Positions 38,477 through 48,469 of a stretch of 64,000 bases of DNA are shown piece by piece; positions within the stretch are counted from its first letter, which is position 1, and each line of letters starts with the position of its first letter. The DNA comes from Thiobaca trueperi. GTDB taxonomy: Bacteria; Pseudomonadota; Gammaproteobacteria; Chromatiales; Chromatiaceae. A program made the translations under genes and the position numbers. Location of the stretch: contig NZ_SMAO01000001.1 in assembly GCF_004342175.1 (NCBI RefSeq), positions 124,001 through 188,000 of the forward strand, given 5' to 3'. Below the pieces are notes generated by a model. It made no database searches and was not told the DNA's origin. It saw only the letters and a program-made list of their open reading frames with translations.

Positions 38477-40191
38477 CGCCCGGCCCTCCCTTTCCCTTGC
38501 AGCAGCGCCTCGGGATGACGCTCCAGATAGTCGGTCAGCAGCCGCAGCGAACGCGATGCGGCGGAGATTTCGCGGAACATGCGTTCCATCTCGATCATGG
38601 TCGGTGAACTGGCGGCGATGGTCTGATCCATGCTCCTGAAGGCCACAGTGGTCTGGCGCAGGGTCTCGACCAGTTCCGGTGCGACCCGGTCGTTGAGTTG
38701 TCCGGCGGTCGCGCGCACGGCGGCCAGCGTGCCTTCCAGTTCGACAATGGACTGTTTGAGTTCCGGCGCGTTGACCAGGGCGTTGGCCCCGGCGGCGGTC
38801 TCTGCCAGATCGCGCCCGATCTGATCCAGCGGAATCGTTTCCAGCTTGTCCAGGATGTTGGTGAGCTTGGTCGTCAGCGCCTCAAGCTGAGCCGGCAGGG
38901 TCGGGATCACCTGATAACCGCCATAGTGCGCGACCTTCTCCGTTTTGGCCTCGGGATAGACATCCAGATCGACGTAAAGCTGCCCCGTCAGCAGACTGCC
39001 GGATTTGAGCTGTCCGCGCAGACCGCTATCGACCAGCCGGTTCACCATCTGCGTCTCCTCCAGGCGTTCGTCGCCCTGGATCGCGATGCGGTCGGGTTCG
39101 ACTTCGATCAATACCGGGATCTGAAATTGATCATCCGCGACATTGAACTGAAGCTGGATGTCGAGCACCCGGCCAATATCGATCCCCTTCAGCATGACCG
39201 GCGCGCCGATGCTCAGGCCGCGCACCGAGCCGCTGAAGAACAGCAGATAACGCTCCTTGCGCGAATAGGTCTTGGCATAGGCGGCCTCGCGGCTCGAATA
39301 GAGATGAAACAGCGGCGGCTCGCTCCCCGTTACGGCAGCCACCGGCGGTTCAGCCGGACGCGCCGCGTCGATGGTCTCCGGGGTATCGAAAGACACCCCG
39401 CCGATCAGAACCGACAGCAGCGATTGTGTATCGACGCTGATTCCTGCCGCCGAGAGCGAGAAATCGATTCCGCTTGCGTTCCAGAAGCGGGTGTTGGCCG
39501 ACACCAGACGATCATGCGGCGAGGAGACGAAGATTTCGATGCTCACCGCCTGACCGTCCGCATCCAGCGCATAGCCGACCACCTGTCCCACCTGGATCTG
39601 ACGGTAGGCGACCGGCGCGCCGATGTTGAGCGAACCCAGGGTCGGCGAGCGCAGGATGAAACGCTGTCCGGGCTCGGCTGTGGTGAAGAGCGGCGGCTCT
39701 TCGAGCCCTTTGAAATCACGCCGCGCCTGACCCTCGGTGCCCGGATCCAGGGCGATGAAGGCGCCGGACAGCAGGGTATCGAGCCCCGAGACTCCACTCA
39801 GGGTGACGCGCGGACGTTCGACCCAGAAACGGGTGTTTTCGGTCAGAAACTCAGCGAATCCGGGCTTGAGTTCGGCGGTCACGATCACTGTCTTGAGATC
39901 CGCGCTGACATTGATGGCGGTCACCTGACCCACGTCCACATCCTTGAATTTCACCTTGGTCTGACCCGCCGCGAGTCCCGAGGCGGTCTTGAATTCAATG
40001 TTGATGACCGGCCCGCGTTCGGCGAAGGTCTTGACCGCCAGCCAGCCGCCAATGACCACCGCCACCAGCGGAATCAGCCACACCAGCGAGAAATCGCCGC
40101 GCGCGCGGACGACCGCCTGCGGCAGCGGTTCAACGGGATCGTCAGAGGGTTGCCGGCTCACGACTGATGGATTGTTTGCGGTCTCCGACAT
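38473..40191 (-). CDS. pqiB: PqiB-like MCE-domain protein
   Basis: A 572-residue inner-membrane-anchored protein (helix about residues 36-53, LVWLIPLVAVVIGGWLAV) with three MCE domains, each showing the G-x-x-V/I-x-Y/F-x-x-V/I-x-V/I-G-x-V pattern (for example KVKFKDVDVGQVTAI, VAYRQIQVGQVVGY, VMLKGIDIGRVLDI). A long helical C terminus follows. PqiB hexamers form a periplasm-spanning tunnel for lipids. The start overlaps the pqiA end by 50 bases; GGAG upstream supports it. Confidence 0.92.
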   Translation of the reverse strand: MSETANNPSVVSRQPSDDPVEPLPQAVVRARGDFSLVWLIPLVAVVIGGWLAVKTFAERGPVINIEFKTASGLAAGQTKVKFKDVDVGQVTAINVSADLKTVIVTAELKPGFAEFLTENTRFWVERPRVTLSGVSGLDTLLSGAFIALDPGTEGQARRDFKGLEEPPLFTTAEPGQRFILRSPTLGSLNIGAPVAYRQIQVGQVVGYALDADGQAVSIEIFVSSPHDRLVSANTRFWNASGIDFSLSAAGISVDTQSLLSVLIGGVSFDTPETIDAARPAEPPVAAVTGSEPPLFHLYSSREAAYAKTYSRKERYLLFFSGSVRGLSIGAPVMLKGIDIGRVLDIQLQFNVADDQFQIPVLIEVEPDRIAIQGDERLEETQMVNRLVDSGLRGQLKSGSLLTGQLYVDLDVYPEAKTEKVAHYGGYQVIPTLPAQLEALTTKLTNILDKLETIPLDQIGRDLAETAAGANALVNAPELKQSIVELEGTLAAVRATAGQLNDRVAPELVETLRQTTVAFRSMDQTIAASSPTMIEMERMFREISAASRSLRLLTDYLERHPEALLQGKGRAGR

Positions 40192-41476
40192 GCTCCGGCT
40201 CCAGGGCGTCCCAGATCAGTCTGGGATCGAATGACATGGCGGCGAGCATGGTGAGGATCACGACCGCGCAAAAGAAGATGGCCCCGGACTCCGCCTGGAC
40301 ACTCGCCAGATTCCCCAGACGCAGCAGCGCTACCAGGATGGTGACCACATAAATATCCACCATCGACCAGCGTCCGATCAGCTCGATGATCCGATAGAGC
40401 CGGGTCCGGTCACGGGGACGCCAGGTCCAGCGCCACTGCACCGACACTAGCAGCAGGATCAGGATCAGCAGCTTGAGGAGCGGCACGAAGACGCTGGCGA
40501 TAAAGACCACGGCGGCCAGCGGCCACATGCCATGTTCCAGCAGAAAGACGACACCGCTGAAGATGGTATCCGATTGGGTGCGCCCGAGCGAGGTCACGGT
40601 CATGATCGGCAGCAGATTGGCCGGGATATAAAAGATGATCGCCGCCAGCAGCAGCGCCCAGGTGCGCTGGAGGCTCCGTGGTTTACGCCGGTGCAGCACC
40701 TCGGTACAGCGCGGACAGTGCCACTGTCCCGACCGCGCGCGACCCGGCACCCGCGACCAGAGAGGATCGAAACGCCGGGGCACCCAGACAGCGGACGCGC
40801 GGTGCATGACCAGTTCGCAGACGCCGCACGCCAGATGATCATCACCCGGACGCAGCGGGCGCGACAGGTCCGTCGCCACCGGCACCCGCGACCACACCAG
40901 ATCCGGATCCAGCGCCGCCTGCGCCGCCGCCAGCACCAGGATCAGCACCCCGAAGGCGAAGAGCGAGGCGCCGGGGACGATGGTCGCCATCTCCGACAGC
41001 TTCACCACCGAGACCAGAATCCCCAGCATGAAGACATCCATCATGCCCCAGGGTGTCAGATGCCGCACCCAGCGGAAGAGACGCGGCAGCCAGGGCGGCA
41101 GCGCCTCGACCGACAGGGGGATCAGCACCGCCAGCAGGAGCAGCAGTTGCAGACCCGGCGCGACGATGCTGGTGAAAAGCACCACGCCGGCGATGAACCA
41201 GTTTCCGCCCTGATAGAGATCCGTGACGCCCGTCAGCAGTGTGGTCTGGGTCGATTGTCCCTGCATCTCGAACGCGAGAAAGGGAAAGCTGTTGGCGACG
41301 ATGAAGAGCACGATCCCGGCCAGGGTCAGCGCCAGCGAGCGGTTCAGACTGTCCGGGCGGTCGCGATGCAGCACTCCGCCACAGCGCGCGCATTCCGCCA
41401 CCCCGCCCGGCGGTAGCGGCGGATTGCGCTGGAGCAGACCGCATTCGAGACATTCGGTCAGCGGATCATGGGGCAC
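40142..41476 (-). CDS. pqiA: PqiA-like membrane protein
   Basis: A 444-residue integral membrane protein made of two similar halves, each with a Cys4 zinc-ribbon-like head (CLECG...CARCG and CGVCE...CPRCTE) and four hydrophobic helices (for example LALTLAGIVLFIVANSFPFL and WALLLAAIIFYIPANLLPIM). This is the PqiA/YebS family that works with PqiB in lipid movement. It is the first gene of the pqiABC operon. Confidence 0.92.
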   Translation of the reverse strand: MPHDPLTECLECGLLQRNPPLPPGGVAECARCGGVLHRDRPDSLNRSLALTLAGIVLFIVANSFPFLAFEMQGQSTQTTLLTGVTDLYQGGNWFIAGVVLFTSIVAPGLQLLLLLAVLIPLSVEALPPWLPRLFRWVRHLTPWGMMDVFMLGILVSVVKLSEMATIVPGASLFAFGVLILVLAAAQAALDPDLVWSRVPVATDLSRPLRPGDDHLACGVCELVMHRASAVWVPRRFDPLWSRVPGRARSGQWHCPRCTEVLHRRKPRSLQRTWALLLAAIIFYIPANLLPIMTVTSLGRTQSDTIFSGVVFLLEHGMWPLAAVVFIASVFVPLLKLLILILLLVSVQWRWTWRPRDRTRLYRIIELIGRWSMVDIYVVTILVALLRLGNLASVQAESGAIFFCAVVILTMLAAMSFDPRLIWDALEPEHVGDRKQSISREPATL

Positions 41477-41521
41477 GGTCGTGGGTCGTGTCCTGTCTCA
41501 GACATCCCATCAGACGGCAGG

Positions 41522-41953
41522 CTAAGGTCGTCCCAGTTTGATTCCCTGTTTCTGATACCAGGCCCGATCCAGCGCCCAGATGACCGATTCCACATCAGGC
41601 TCTGCCAGCATCACCTGGATGGCCTGCATTTCATGCGCCCTGAATCGATCGCTGGCGGCGCGCATGGCCGGATCGTCGGCTGCCTTGCCGGCCAGTGTGG
41701 GATCGATCTGGACCAGAAACGGCTCAAGCGGCATTTCGGACGCATGCGGACTCGTCAGGGTGACGATGCCATTGAGGAACAGCAGGGCACGGAACTCATA
41801 GGGGTAGGCCGCCAGCATGGGATCCTGTTTCAACGCATCGTTGAGCTGCCAGATGCGCGGGGTCATGTCGATGCGGTGCCAGACCATCGACAGCACCAGC
41901 AGGATGAGGATGATGGCGGAAATGATGATGGCGTTGCGATTCAGGCGATCCAT
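41522..41953 (-). CDS. Small membrane-anchored protein of unknown function
   Basis: A 143-residue protein with one N-terminal hydrophobic helix (about residues 8-24, AIIISAIILILLVLSMVW) and a soluble helical domain. I do not recognise the family. It lies 45 bases upstream of pqiA in the same direction and is divergent from murJ, so it could be the first gene of the pqi operon. Codon use looks like that of its neighbours, supporting a real gene. Confidence 0.65.
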   Translation of the reverse strand: MDRLNRNAIIISAIILILLVLSMVWHRIDMTPRIWQLNDALKQDPMLAAYPYEFRALLFLNGIVTLTSPHASEMPLEPFLVQIDPTLAGKAADDPAMRAASDRFRAHEMQAIQVMLAEPDVESVIWALDRAWYQKQGIKLGRP

Positions 41954-42129
41954 AAATTGTTCAAAACCCCTCGGTCATGTCGTCATGTCGAATGGCGCGC
42001 CGACCAGACAGACCGCTCAGGCGCACTCCAAGGGTGTCATCATGCTTGGATGACCCGGCAGGGCGCAAGTCGATCACACCCGGTCGCCGCCCGGCCCTAT
42101 AATCCGCGCCTTTTGCGGAGCCTGAAACG

Positions 42130-43665
42130 GTGGTCTCACTCGCAGCCTCCATGACCCGGGTCGGCGGCAATACCCTGCTGTCGCGCGTCCTCGGCTTTGT
42201 CCGGGATCTGGTAGTGGCCCATGTCTTCGGCGCCAACGGCGTTACTGACGCCTTCTTTGTCGCCTTCAAGATCCCGAACTTCATGCGTCGCCTCTTCGCC
42301 GAAGGCGCCTTCTCGATGGCCTTCGTGCCGGTCCTGAACGCGTATCGCGAAAAACGCGGATTCGCGGCACTCAAATCCTTCGTCGATGACATCGCCGGCA
42401 CGCTGGGGCTCGCGCTGCTGCTGATCACGGTGCTCGGCGTGCTGGCCGCCCCGGTGCTGGTCCTGATCTTCGCGCCCGGCTTTACGGAAGACACCGCGCA
42501 GCGCGAACTGGCGACCGCCATGCTGCGGCTGACCTTCCCCTATCTGCTGTTCATTTCGCTCACCGCCTTTGCCGGCGGCATCCTGAACACCTACGAACGC
42601 TTCGGCGTCCCGGCCTTCACCCCGGTGCTGCTGAATCTGCTGCTGATCGCCTGCGCGCTCTGGCTGGCGCCCCGGATGGAACAGCCGATCATGGCACTGG
42701 CCTGGGGCGTGCTGTTTGCCGGCATCGCGCAACTGGCCTTTCAGATCCCCTTTCTGATCCGGCTCGGACTGCTGCCGCGCCCGCGCCTGAACATCAGAGA
42801 CCCAGGTGTCAGACGTGTCGCCCGGCTCATGGGGCCGGCGCTGTTCGGGGTCTCGGTCGCGCAGATCAGCCTGCTGCTGGACACCCTGCTGGCGTCTTTT
42901 CTGACCACCGGCAGCATCTCCTGGCTCTATTATTCCGACCGTCTGATGGAGTTTCCGCTGGGGATTCTCGCCGTCGCGCTCGGCACCGTGATCCTGCCGC
43001 GACTCTCGCAGCGTCATGCCGCAGACGACCCCGAATCCTTCTCACACACCCTGGACTGGGCGCTGCGCTGGATCCTGCTGCTCGGCGTCCCGTCCGCCGT
43101 GGGTCTGCTGGCCCTCTCCGGCCCCTTGATGGCGACACTCTTCCATTCGGGCGAATTCGGGGCGGAGGATGTGACCATGGCGGCCCGCAGTCTCATGGCG
43201 TATTCGCTCGGACTCGTCGGCTTCATGGGCATCAAAATCCTTGCTCCCGGCTACTATGCCCGTCAGGACATGAAGACCCCGGTGCGGATCGCCGTCATCG
43301 CCCTGCTGACCGGGCTGGTCTGTAACCTGATTCTCATGTTTCCGCTGGGGCATGCCGGTTTGGCATTGGGGACCGCCATCGCCGCCACCCTGAACGCCGG
43401 ACTGCTGGTGCGTGGACTGCTGCAGGAGGGCATCTGGCGTCCGCGCCCCGGCTGGACGCGACTGCTGCTACAGGGGTTGAGCGCCAGTCTGGCGATGGGC
43501 CTCGTGCTCCTTCTGGGTGTCGATGCAACCCCTGACTGGATCGCGATGGCGTCGGGCGAGCGGATTGCGCAGTTGCTGATGTGGATCGTCATCGGCGGCG
43601 CTGTCTATGTCGGCACGCTGTTCGTCAGCGGGATCCGTCCGCGACATCTGCTGACGCCTTCCTGA
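42130..43665 (+). CDS. murJ: Lipid II flippase MurJ
   Basis: A 511-residue polytopic membrane protein of the MOP superfamily that moves lipid II to the periplasmic side for peptidoglycan synthesis. SRVLGFVRDLVVAHVFGANG, TDAFFVAFKIPNFMRRLFAE and GAFSMAFVPVL are family hallmarks. The start is a GTG at 42130, with GGAG about 10 bases upstream. It is followed by tRNA-Thr on the same strand. Confidence 0.95.
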   Translation: MVSLAASMTRVGGNTLLSRVLGFVRDLVVAHVFGANGVTDAFFVAFKIPNFMRRLFAEGAFSMAFVPVLNAYREKRGFAALKSFVDDIAGTLGLALLLITVLGVLAAPVLVLIFAPGFTEDTAQRELATAMLRLTFPYLLFISLTAFAGGILNTYERFGVPAFTPVLLNLLLIACALWLAPRMEQPIMALAWGVLFAGIAQLAFQIPFLIRLGLLPRPRLNIRDPGVRRVARLMGPALFGVSVAQISLLLDTLLASFLTTGSISWLYYSDRLMEFPLGILAVALGTVILPRLSQRHAADDPESFSHTLDWALRWILLLGVPSAVGLLALSGPLMATLFHSGEFGAEDVTMAARSLMAYSLGLVGFMGIKILAPGYYARQDMKTPVRIAVIALLTGLVCNLILMFPLGHAGLALGTAIAATLNAGLLVRGLLQEGIWRPRPGWTRLLLQGLSASLAMGLVLLLGVDATPDWIAMASGERIAQLLMWIVIGGAVYVGTLFVSGIRPRHLLTPS

Positions 43666-43695
43666 ATCCGGCTTTTCGTAAGTTGCCATTTCCTG

Positions 43696-43724
43696 TTGAG
43701 GATGCCTGGCAAAGTCACTATACT
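43696..43724 (+). promoter_or_regulatory. Sigma-70-type promoter of tRNA-Thr
   Basis: TTGAGG (43696-43701) and TATACT (43719-43724) are spaced by 17 bases and lie 12 bases upstream of the tRNA, as expected for a strong stable-RNA promoter. Confidence 0.75.
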
Positions 43725-43736
43725 TGCGCGCCTGTT

Positions 43737-43812
<76 letters not shown>

Positions 43813-43926
43813 TAAATTCAATGGCTTAGGCGAGGCTCAGGTCGCATCGGTCGTCCGGAATCGCCTCACAAAGCATCAGGCCGTGTCATCCATTGTGTCA
43901 CGCGCGAAAATTGCGTCACGCGCAAA

Positions 43927-43954
43927 AAAACCGGCCTTGAGCCGGTTTTCTTTT
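43927..43954 (+). terminator. Intrinsic terminator after tRNA-Thr
   Basis: AAAACCGGC (43927-43935) and GCCGGTTTT (43941-43949) are perfect arms around CTTGA, followed by CTTTT. It lies about 115 bases past the tRNA; the intervening stretch shows no gene. Confidence 0.85.
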
Positions 43955-44070
43955 GCCTGGACGCCGGGGTGATCGGCGTCGGCAATGTGCCCCAGTCAGT
44001 TCAAGCGCCGCTCGATGCGTTCCACCCGAGCGACCGGCCTATCCATTTCGACCTGATGGCGGGTGGTCTC

Positions 44071-44268
44071 TCAATCGCTCAGGACATAGTGCGCGCCGCA
44101 ATAGGGGCAGACTGACTCCCCGCCCGGCTCATCCTCAATGGGCAGATAGACCCGTGGGTGCAGGTTCCAGACCAGGGCATCCGGCAGCGGGCAGGAGAGC
44201 GGGAGATCCCGGCGGCTGACCGGGATGGGTTGCTCCAGCGGACGGGTCGCCGTGGCGGTATTGGACAT
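44071..44268 (-). CDS. Small zinc-finger (CHCC-type) protein
   Basis: A 65-residue protein ending in VCPYCGAHYVLSD, with a CPYC knuckle and an upstream His/Cys (CPLPD, NLHPRVYLPI), as in the zf-CHCC family related to the NDUFS6 zinc module. Genes of this family commonly follow ilvE in gammaproteobacteria, as here. The function is unknown. Confidence 0.85.
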   Translation of the reverse strand: MSNTATATRPLEQPIPVSRRDLPLSCPLPDALVWNLHPRVYLPIEDEPGGESVCPYCGAHYVLSD

Positions 44269-44300
44269 GAACTGAGCCCCCGTGATTCAGATCGCGAATA

Positions 44301-44470
44301 GACAGGATTAACAGGACTTTTCAGGATGGACAGGATTCTTTAAATCGTAACGTCATCCCGATGCTGTTCGTTGTCGTTGTCGAAAATTCGTAAATCGACA
44401 ACGACAACGACCGGAGACGGCATCGGAACATCAGCACGGCGGCACTGGACAGTTAAAATCCTGTCCAATT
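44301..44470. repeat. GACAGGATT repeat, copy 5, holding a separate hairpin
   Basis: The outer parts are a degraded GACAGGATT palindrome (GACAGGATTAACAGGACTTT on the left, AAAATCCTGTCC on the right). The centre is replaced by a different palindrome: TCGTTGTCGTTGTCGA (44368-44383) and TCGACAACGACAACGA (44395-44410), perfect 16-base arms with an 11-base loop. Partly matching outer arms (CCCGATGC and GCATCGG) extend the stem. It lies between ilvE and the zinc-finger gene. Confidence 0.75.
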
Positions 44471-44478
44471 GACGACCT

Positions 44479-45402
44479 TTAAACCAGCGTCAGCCACTCG
44501 GGATGGCGGTCGCGGCGTCCGTGGACCTGATCGAAATAGAGGCTTTGCAGACGCTCGGTGATGGGGCCGCGTGTGCCTGAACCGATGGCGCGTCCGTCGA
44601 TCTCGCGGATCGGCGTCACCTCGGCGGCGGTGCCGGTGAAAAAGGCTTCATCGGCGATATAGACCTCGTCGCGGGTGATGCGCTTTTCCACCACCGGGAT
44701 GTCGAGTTCAGCGCAGAGCGTCATGACGGTGCGGCGGGTGATGCCGTCGAGTGCGGAGGTCAGATCCGGGGTATAGATGACGCCATCGCGCACGATGAAG
44801 ACGTTCTCGCCGCTGCCTTCCATTACGTAGCCGGAGGCGTCGAGCAATAGCGCCTCGTCATAACCGTCGCGCACCGCTTCCTGTAGAGCCAGCATGGAGT
44901 TGGCGTAGCTGCCGGTGGCCTTGGCCCGACACATGGTGACGTTCACATGATGACGGGTGTAGGACGAGACCCGGATGCGGATCCCGTGCTTCATGTTGTC
45001 CTCGCCCAGATAGGAGCCCCATTCCCAGGCGGCCACCACGCAGTGGACCCTGAGATTATCGGCGCGGATGCCCATGCCTTCCGCGCCATAGAAACACAGC
45101 GGGCGGATATAGGCGGACGCCAGATTGTTCTCGCGCACCACCGCGCACTGGGCGGCGTTCAGGGTCTCGCGGTCCCAGGGAATGGTCATGCCGAAGATGT
45201 GGGCCGAATTGAAGAGACGGTTGGTATGCTCCTGCAAGCGAAAAATGGCCGCGCCCCGGGATGTTTTATAGGCACGGACGCCCTCGAAGACACCCATGCC
45301 ATAGTGCAGGGTATGAGTCAGAACGTGGGTCTTGGCCTCGCGCCAGGGCACCATTTCGCCATCCATCCAGATCAGACCGTCGCGGTCCGCCATCGTCGCC
45401 AT
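44479..45402 (-). CDS. ilvE: Branched-chain amino-acid aminotransferase
   Basis: PLP-dependent last step of leucine, isoleucine and valine synthesis; 307 residues, fold type IV. HYGMGVFEGVRAY, the PLP Lys in RAKATGSYANS, EGSGENVFIV and FFTGTAAEVTPIREID are the family signatures. The start is MATMADRDG at 45402; a second ATG three codons in is also possible. Confidence 0.96.
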   Translation of the reverse strand: MATMADRDGLIWMDGEMVPWREAKTHVLTHTLHYGMGVFEGVRAYKTSRGAAIFRLQEHTNRLFNSAHIFGMTIPWDRETLNAAQCAVVRENNLASAYIRPLCFYGAEGMGIRADNLRVHCVVAAWEWGSYLGEDNMKHGIRIRVSSYTRHHVNVTMCRAKATGSYANSMLALQEAVRDGYDEALLLDASGYVMEGSGENVFIVRDGVIYTPDLTSALDGITRRTVMTLCAELDIPVVEKRITRDEVYIADEAFFTGTAAEVTPIREIDGRAIGSGTRGPITERLQSLYFDQVHGRRDRHPEWLTLV

Positions 45403-45487
45403 GTCTTCACTCCGCCAGGTTCGGGAAACGTCCCGAGTTCTTAAAAAGGTCAGCTTTCAGATTGAACCAAAAAATTCCGGAATCAAA

Positions 45488-45585
45488 ATGGACAGGATTA
45501 ACAGGATTTCGCAGGATGGACAGGATTGTTAAATCTGTGTTTTTAAATCCTGTTAATCGTGAAACATCCTGTTAATCCTGTCCAT
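45488..45585. repeat. GACAGGATT palindromic repeat, copy 6
   Basis: A 98-base copy between glnE and ilvE. Its right arm overlaps the end of glnE: the stop TAA (45572-45574, minus strand) and the last residues NGQD are written in the repeat sequence. Confidence 0.9.
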
Positions 45586-48469
45586 TGACGGCCTCTCGGT
45601 GAGCATCCTCCATCAAAGCTCGCCACAACTCCCGCACCCGCCCGCGTTCGGCTTCGAGCTGATCGAGCGGGATGGTCTTGGGCTGTTCCTGCAGTGCACT
45701 GCGATGATAGGCCGCGCGCAGTGCCTTGTAGGCGTCGGTGAGCTCCTGCGCCGATTGTCCGGGCAGGAGATCAAACCGCGCCAGGGTTGCGAGCTGCCGG
45801 ATATTGTCGGTCCAGTCAGCCAGCGTCGGATAGTCCGCCGCCCACCGCAGAACGGCGTATTGAACCATAAACTCGATATCCGCAATACCGCCGGCGCCCT
45901 GCTTGAGATCAAAACGCCCACCGCCGGTCCGATCGAGGCTGGCGCGCATTTTAGCGCGCATCTCGCGCACCTCGGTGCGTAACTGCTCAGGATCGCGCGG
46001 GCGACACAGCACGGCGCGTCGGACTTCATCGAAGCGCCGGGCCAGCGCCGGATCGCCAGCCACCGGACGCGCGCGGGTCAGCGCCTGATGCTCCCAGGTC
46101 CAGGCCGCCGTTTCCTGATAATTCGCAAACGACGCCAGTGAGCGCACCAGCATGCCCTTGGTGCCGTCCGGGCGCAGACGCATGTCGATCTCATAGAGCG
46201 CGCCGGTCGCGGTGCGCGTGGTCATCATATGAATGATGCGCTGGCCGAGCCGGTTGTAGAACTGCTCGTTGCTGATCGATCTGGGGCCATCGGTCATGGC
46301 CGTTACCGATTCGCTGCCGTGGATGAAGACCAGATCCAGATCCGAGCCATAGCCCAGTTCGATGCCGCCGAGCTTGCCATAGCCGAGCGCCAGGAACCCC
46401 GTGTCCTCGCCCAGGATGGCGGTCGGTCGGCCATGCCGCGCGACCAGATGGGCGAAGGCCAGACGCAGCACGCGCGCGACCGCGACCTCGGCGATCTCGG
46501 TCAGATAATCGCTGACCACCATCAGCGGGATGACCTCGGTCAGATCGGCGGCGGCCACCCGCAGCATGTTGCCCTGCGCGAACTGATGCAGCCGTTCCAT
46601 CTGCTGTTCCAGGTCCTCTGCGTCCACCGGCGCCAGCAGTGCGTCGAGTTCGGATTCCAGCTCGTCGCGACGCAGCGGGGCATAAAGCCGGCGGGTGTCG
46701 ATCAGCTCGTCCAGCAGCAGCGGATGACGGGCGATCCGGTCGGTGAACCAGGGGCTCATACCGGCCAGACAGGCCAGTTGCGCGAGGATGCCCGGATGCT
46801 CGCTCAACATCGCGAGATAGGCCGTCCGCTGCATGACGGATTCGAGCACGCGCAGCATCCGCTCCAGCACCCGATCCGGTTGTCCGCTGGCGGCGATGAG
46901 GCGCAGTACCTGAGGCATCAGGTGCCCCAGGCGATCATGACCGCGCGCACTGAGTCCTTTACGGGCGGTTGCATCGCGGAACTGCGCGATCCGGGTGCGT
47001 GCGACCTCAGGGTCGGCAAACCCGGACGCTTTCAGCAGCTCCAGTTCATGCGCCGGTTCGTGGCAGCCGTTCCACAGCATGCCCAGATTGATGTCGCCCG
47101 GTTCGGCTTCCTCAACCGGTGCGGCAAAGACGTGATCGAACTGCTCCTGTACCCGCTGCCGATGTTCCGCCAGCACCGCAGCGAAAGCCGTCCAGTCGGC
47201 GAAGCCCATGGAGCGCGCCAGACGTAAACGGTTGACCGCGTCATCCGGCAGGGTATGGGTCTGTTTGTCGCGATACGCCTGGAGCCGGTTTTCGACCAGA
47301 CGCAGGAACACATAGGCCGCGTCGAGTCGTGCGATCACCTCAGCGGGCATCAGATCCCGGTCTGCCAGACAGGCCAGCACCTGTCGAATCGGTCGCACCT
47401 GCAACGCCGGGTCACGCCCGCCGCGTACCAGTTGGAACGCCTGACCGATGAATTCGATCTCGCGGATGCCGCCGGGGCCGAGTTTGATGTTGGCGTCCAT
47501 GCCGCGCCGGTAGAGCTCCTTGGCGATCATCCGTTTGAGGTCGCGCAGCGACTCGAAGGCGCCGAAATCCAGATAGCGGCGATAGACGAAGGGTCGCAGC
47601 ATCGCCATGAGCTGATCCCTGTCAGCCGGATCGCCAGCCACCGGGCGCGCCTTGATCATGGCGTAGCGTTCCCATTCGCGCGCCTGCGACTGGTAATAGT
47701 CCTCCATCGCCTGAAAGCTCATCGCCAGCGGGCCAACCTCGCCGAAGGGACGCAGGCGCGTATCGACCCGGAACACGAAGCCATCAACGGTCGCGCTAGC
47801 CAGTGACTGCACCAGCCGTTGTGCAAGCCGCACGAAGAACTGCTCATTGCTCAGGGCGCGCGGGCTCCCCGTCACCTCGCCGGTCTGTGCAAAGGCAAAG
47901 ATCAGATCGATGTCCGAACTCAGATTCAACTCGCGCGCGCCGAGCTTGCCCATCGCCAGCACCACCAGCCGCTGTGGTCGTCCCTCAGCGTCGCGGGGCG
48001 TGCCCAGTTCGGCGCAGGTCCAGTCGTGGAGGCGCGCCAGCGCGGCGTCAATGCAGACATCCGCCAGCTCGGAGAGGTCTTCCAGGGTTTCCGGCAAGGG
48101 CGCGCGTTCGGCGATGTCGCGCCAGATGATGCGCAGCATCTCGCGGCGGCGGAAGATCCGCAGCGCACGCTGCAAGGACGGCTCGTCGGTCACGCTGGCA
48201 AGCGCCGTCTCCAGCCGTTGAGCCAGATCGCCCGCGCCATAGACCGACTCCAGATCGCCGCTCGCGATCAGCTCGGCGAAGTCGGCGGGATGCCGCGCGG
48301 CAGTGATGGCGACATATTCGCTCGCCTCCCACACCCGCGCGCGGGCCTGAGTGAAAGCGGGATCGGCGGGGACGGCGATACCCTGCGTGCCGGCCCAGTC
48401 CAGCCAGGTCAGCCAGTGCGCCTCGGTTGCCGGATCCTGATTGGTGTGGTCGGACATCATGGCAGTCAC
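45572..48469 (-). CDS. glnE: Glutamine synthetase adenylyltransferase/deadenylylase
   Basis: A bifunctional regulator that adds and removes AMP on glutamine synthetase. It has 965 residues with two nucleotidyltransferase domains: one near residues 170-190 (GKLGARELNLSSDIDLIF, deadenylylation) and one near 700-715 (GYGKLGGIELGYGSDLDLVF, adenylylation), linked by a helical region. The ATG at 48469 overlaps the mutarotase gene; MSDHTNQ at 48457 is an alternative start. The C-terminal residues NGQD and the stop come from a palindromic repeat, so the original end may have been altered. Confidence 0.95.
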   Translation of the reverse strand: MTAMMSDHTNQDPATEAHWLTWLDWAGTQGIAVPADPAFTQARARVWEASEYVAITAARHPADFAELIASGDLESVYGAGDLAQRLETALASVTDEPSLQRALRIFRRREMLRIIWRDIAERAPLPETLEDLSELADVCIDAALARLHDWTCAELGTPRDAEGRPQRLVVLAMGKLGARELNLSSDIDLIFAFAQTGEVTGSPRALSNEQFFVRLAQRLVQSLASATVDGFVFRVDTRLRPFGEVGPLAMSFQAMEDYYQSQAREWERYAMIKARPVAGDPADRDQLMAMLRPFVYRRYLDFGAFESLRDLKRMIAKELYRRGMDANIKLGPGGIREIEFIGQAFQLVRGGRDPALQVRPIRQVLACLADRDLMPAEVIARLDAAYVFLRLVENRLQAYRDKQTHTLPDDAVNRLRLARSMGFADWTAFAAVLAEHRQRVQEQFDHVFAAPVEEAEPGDINLGMLWNGCHEPAHELELLKASGFADPEVARTRIAQFRDATARKGLSARGHDRLGHLMPQVLRLIAASGQPDRVLERMLRVLESVMQRTAYLAMLSEHPGILAQLACLAGMSPWFTDRIARHPLLLDELIDTRRLYAPLRRDELESELDALLAPVDAEDLEQQMERLHQFAQGNMLRVAAADLTEVIPLMVVSDYLTEIAEVAVARVLRLAFAHLVARHGRPTAILGEDTGFLALGYGKLGGIELGYGSDLDLVFIHGSESVTAMTDGPRSISNEQFYNRLGQRIIHMMTTRTATGALYEIDMRLRPDGTKGMLVRSLASFANYQETAAWTWEHQALTRARPVAGDPALARRFDEVRRAVLCRPRDPEQLRTEVREMRAKMRASLDRTGGGRFDLKQGAGGIADIEFMVQYAVLRWAADYPTLADWTDNIRQLATLARFDLLPGQSAQELTDAYKALRAAYHRSALQEQPKTIPLDQLEAERGRVRELWRALMEDAHREAVNGQD

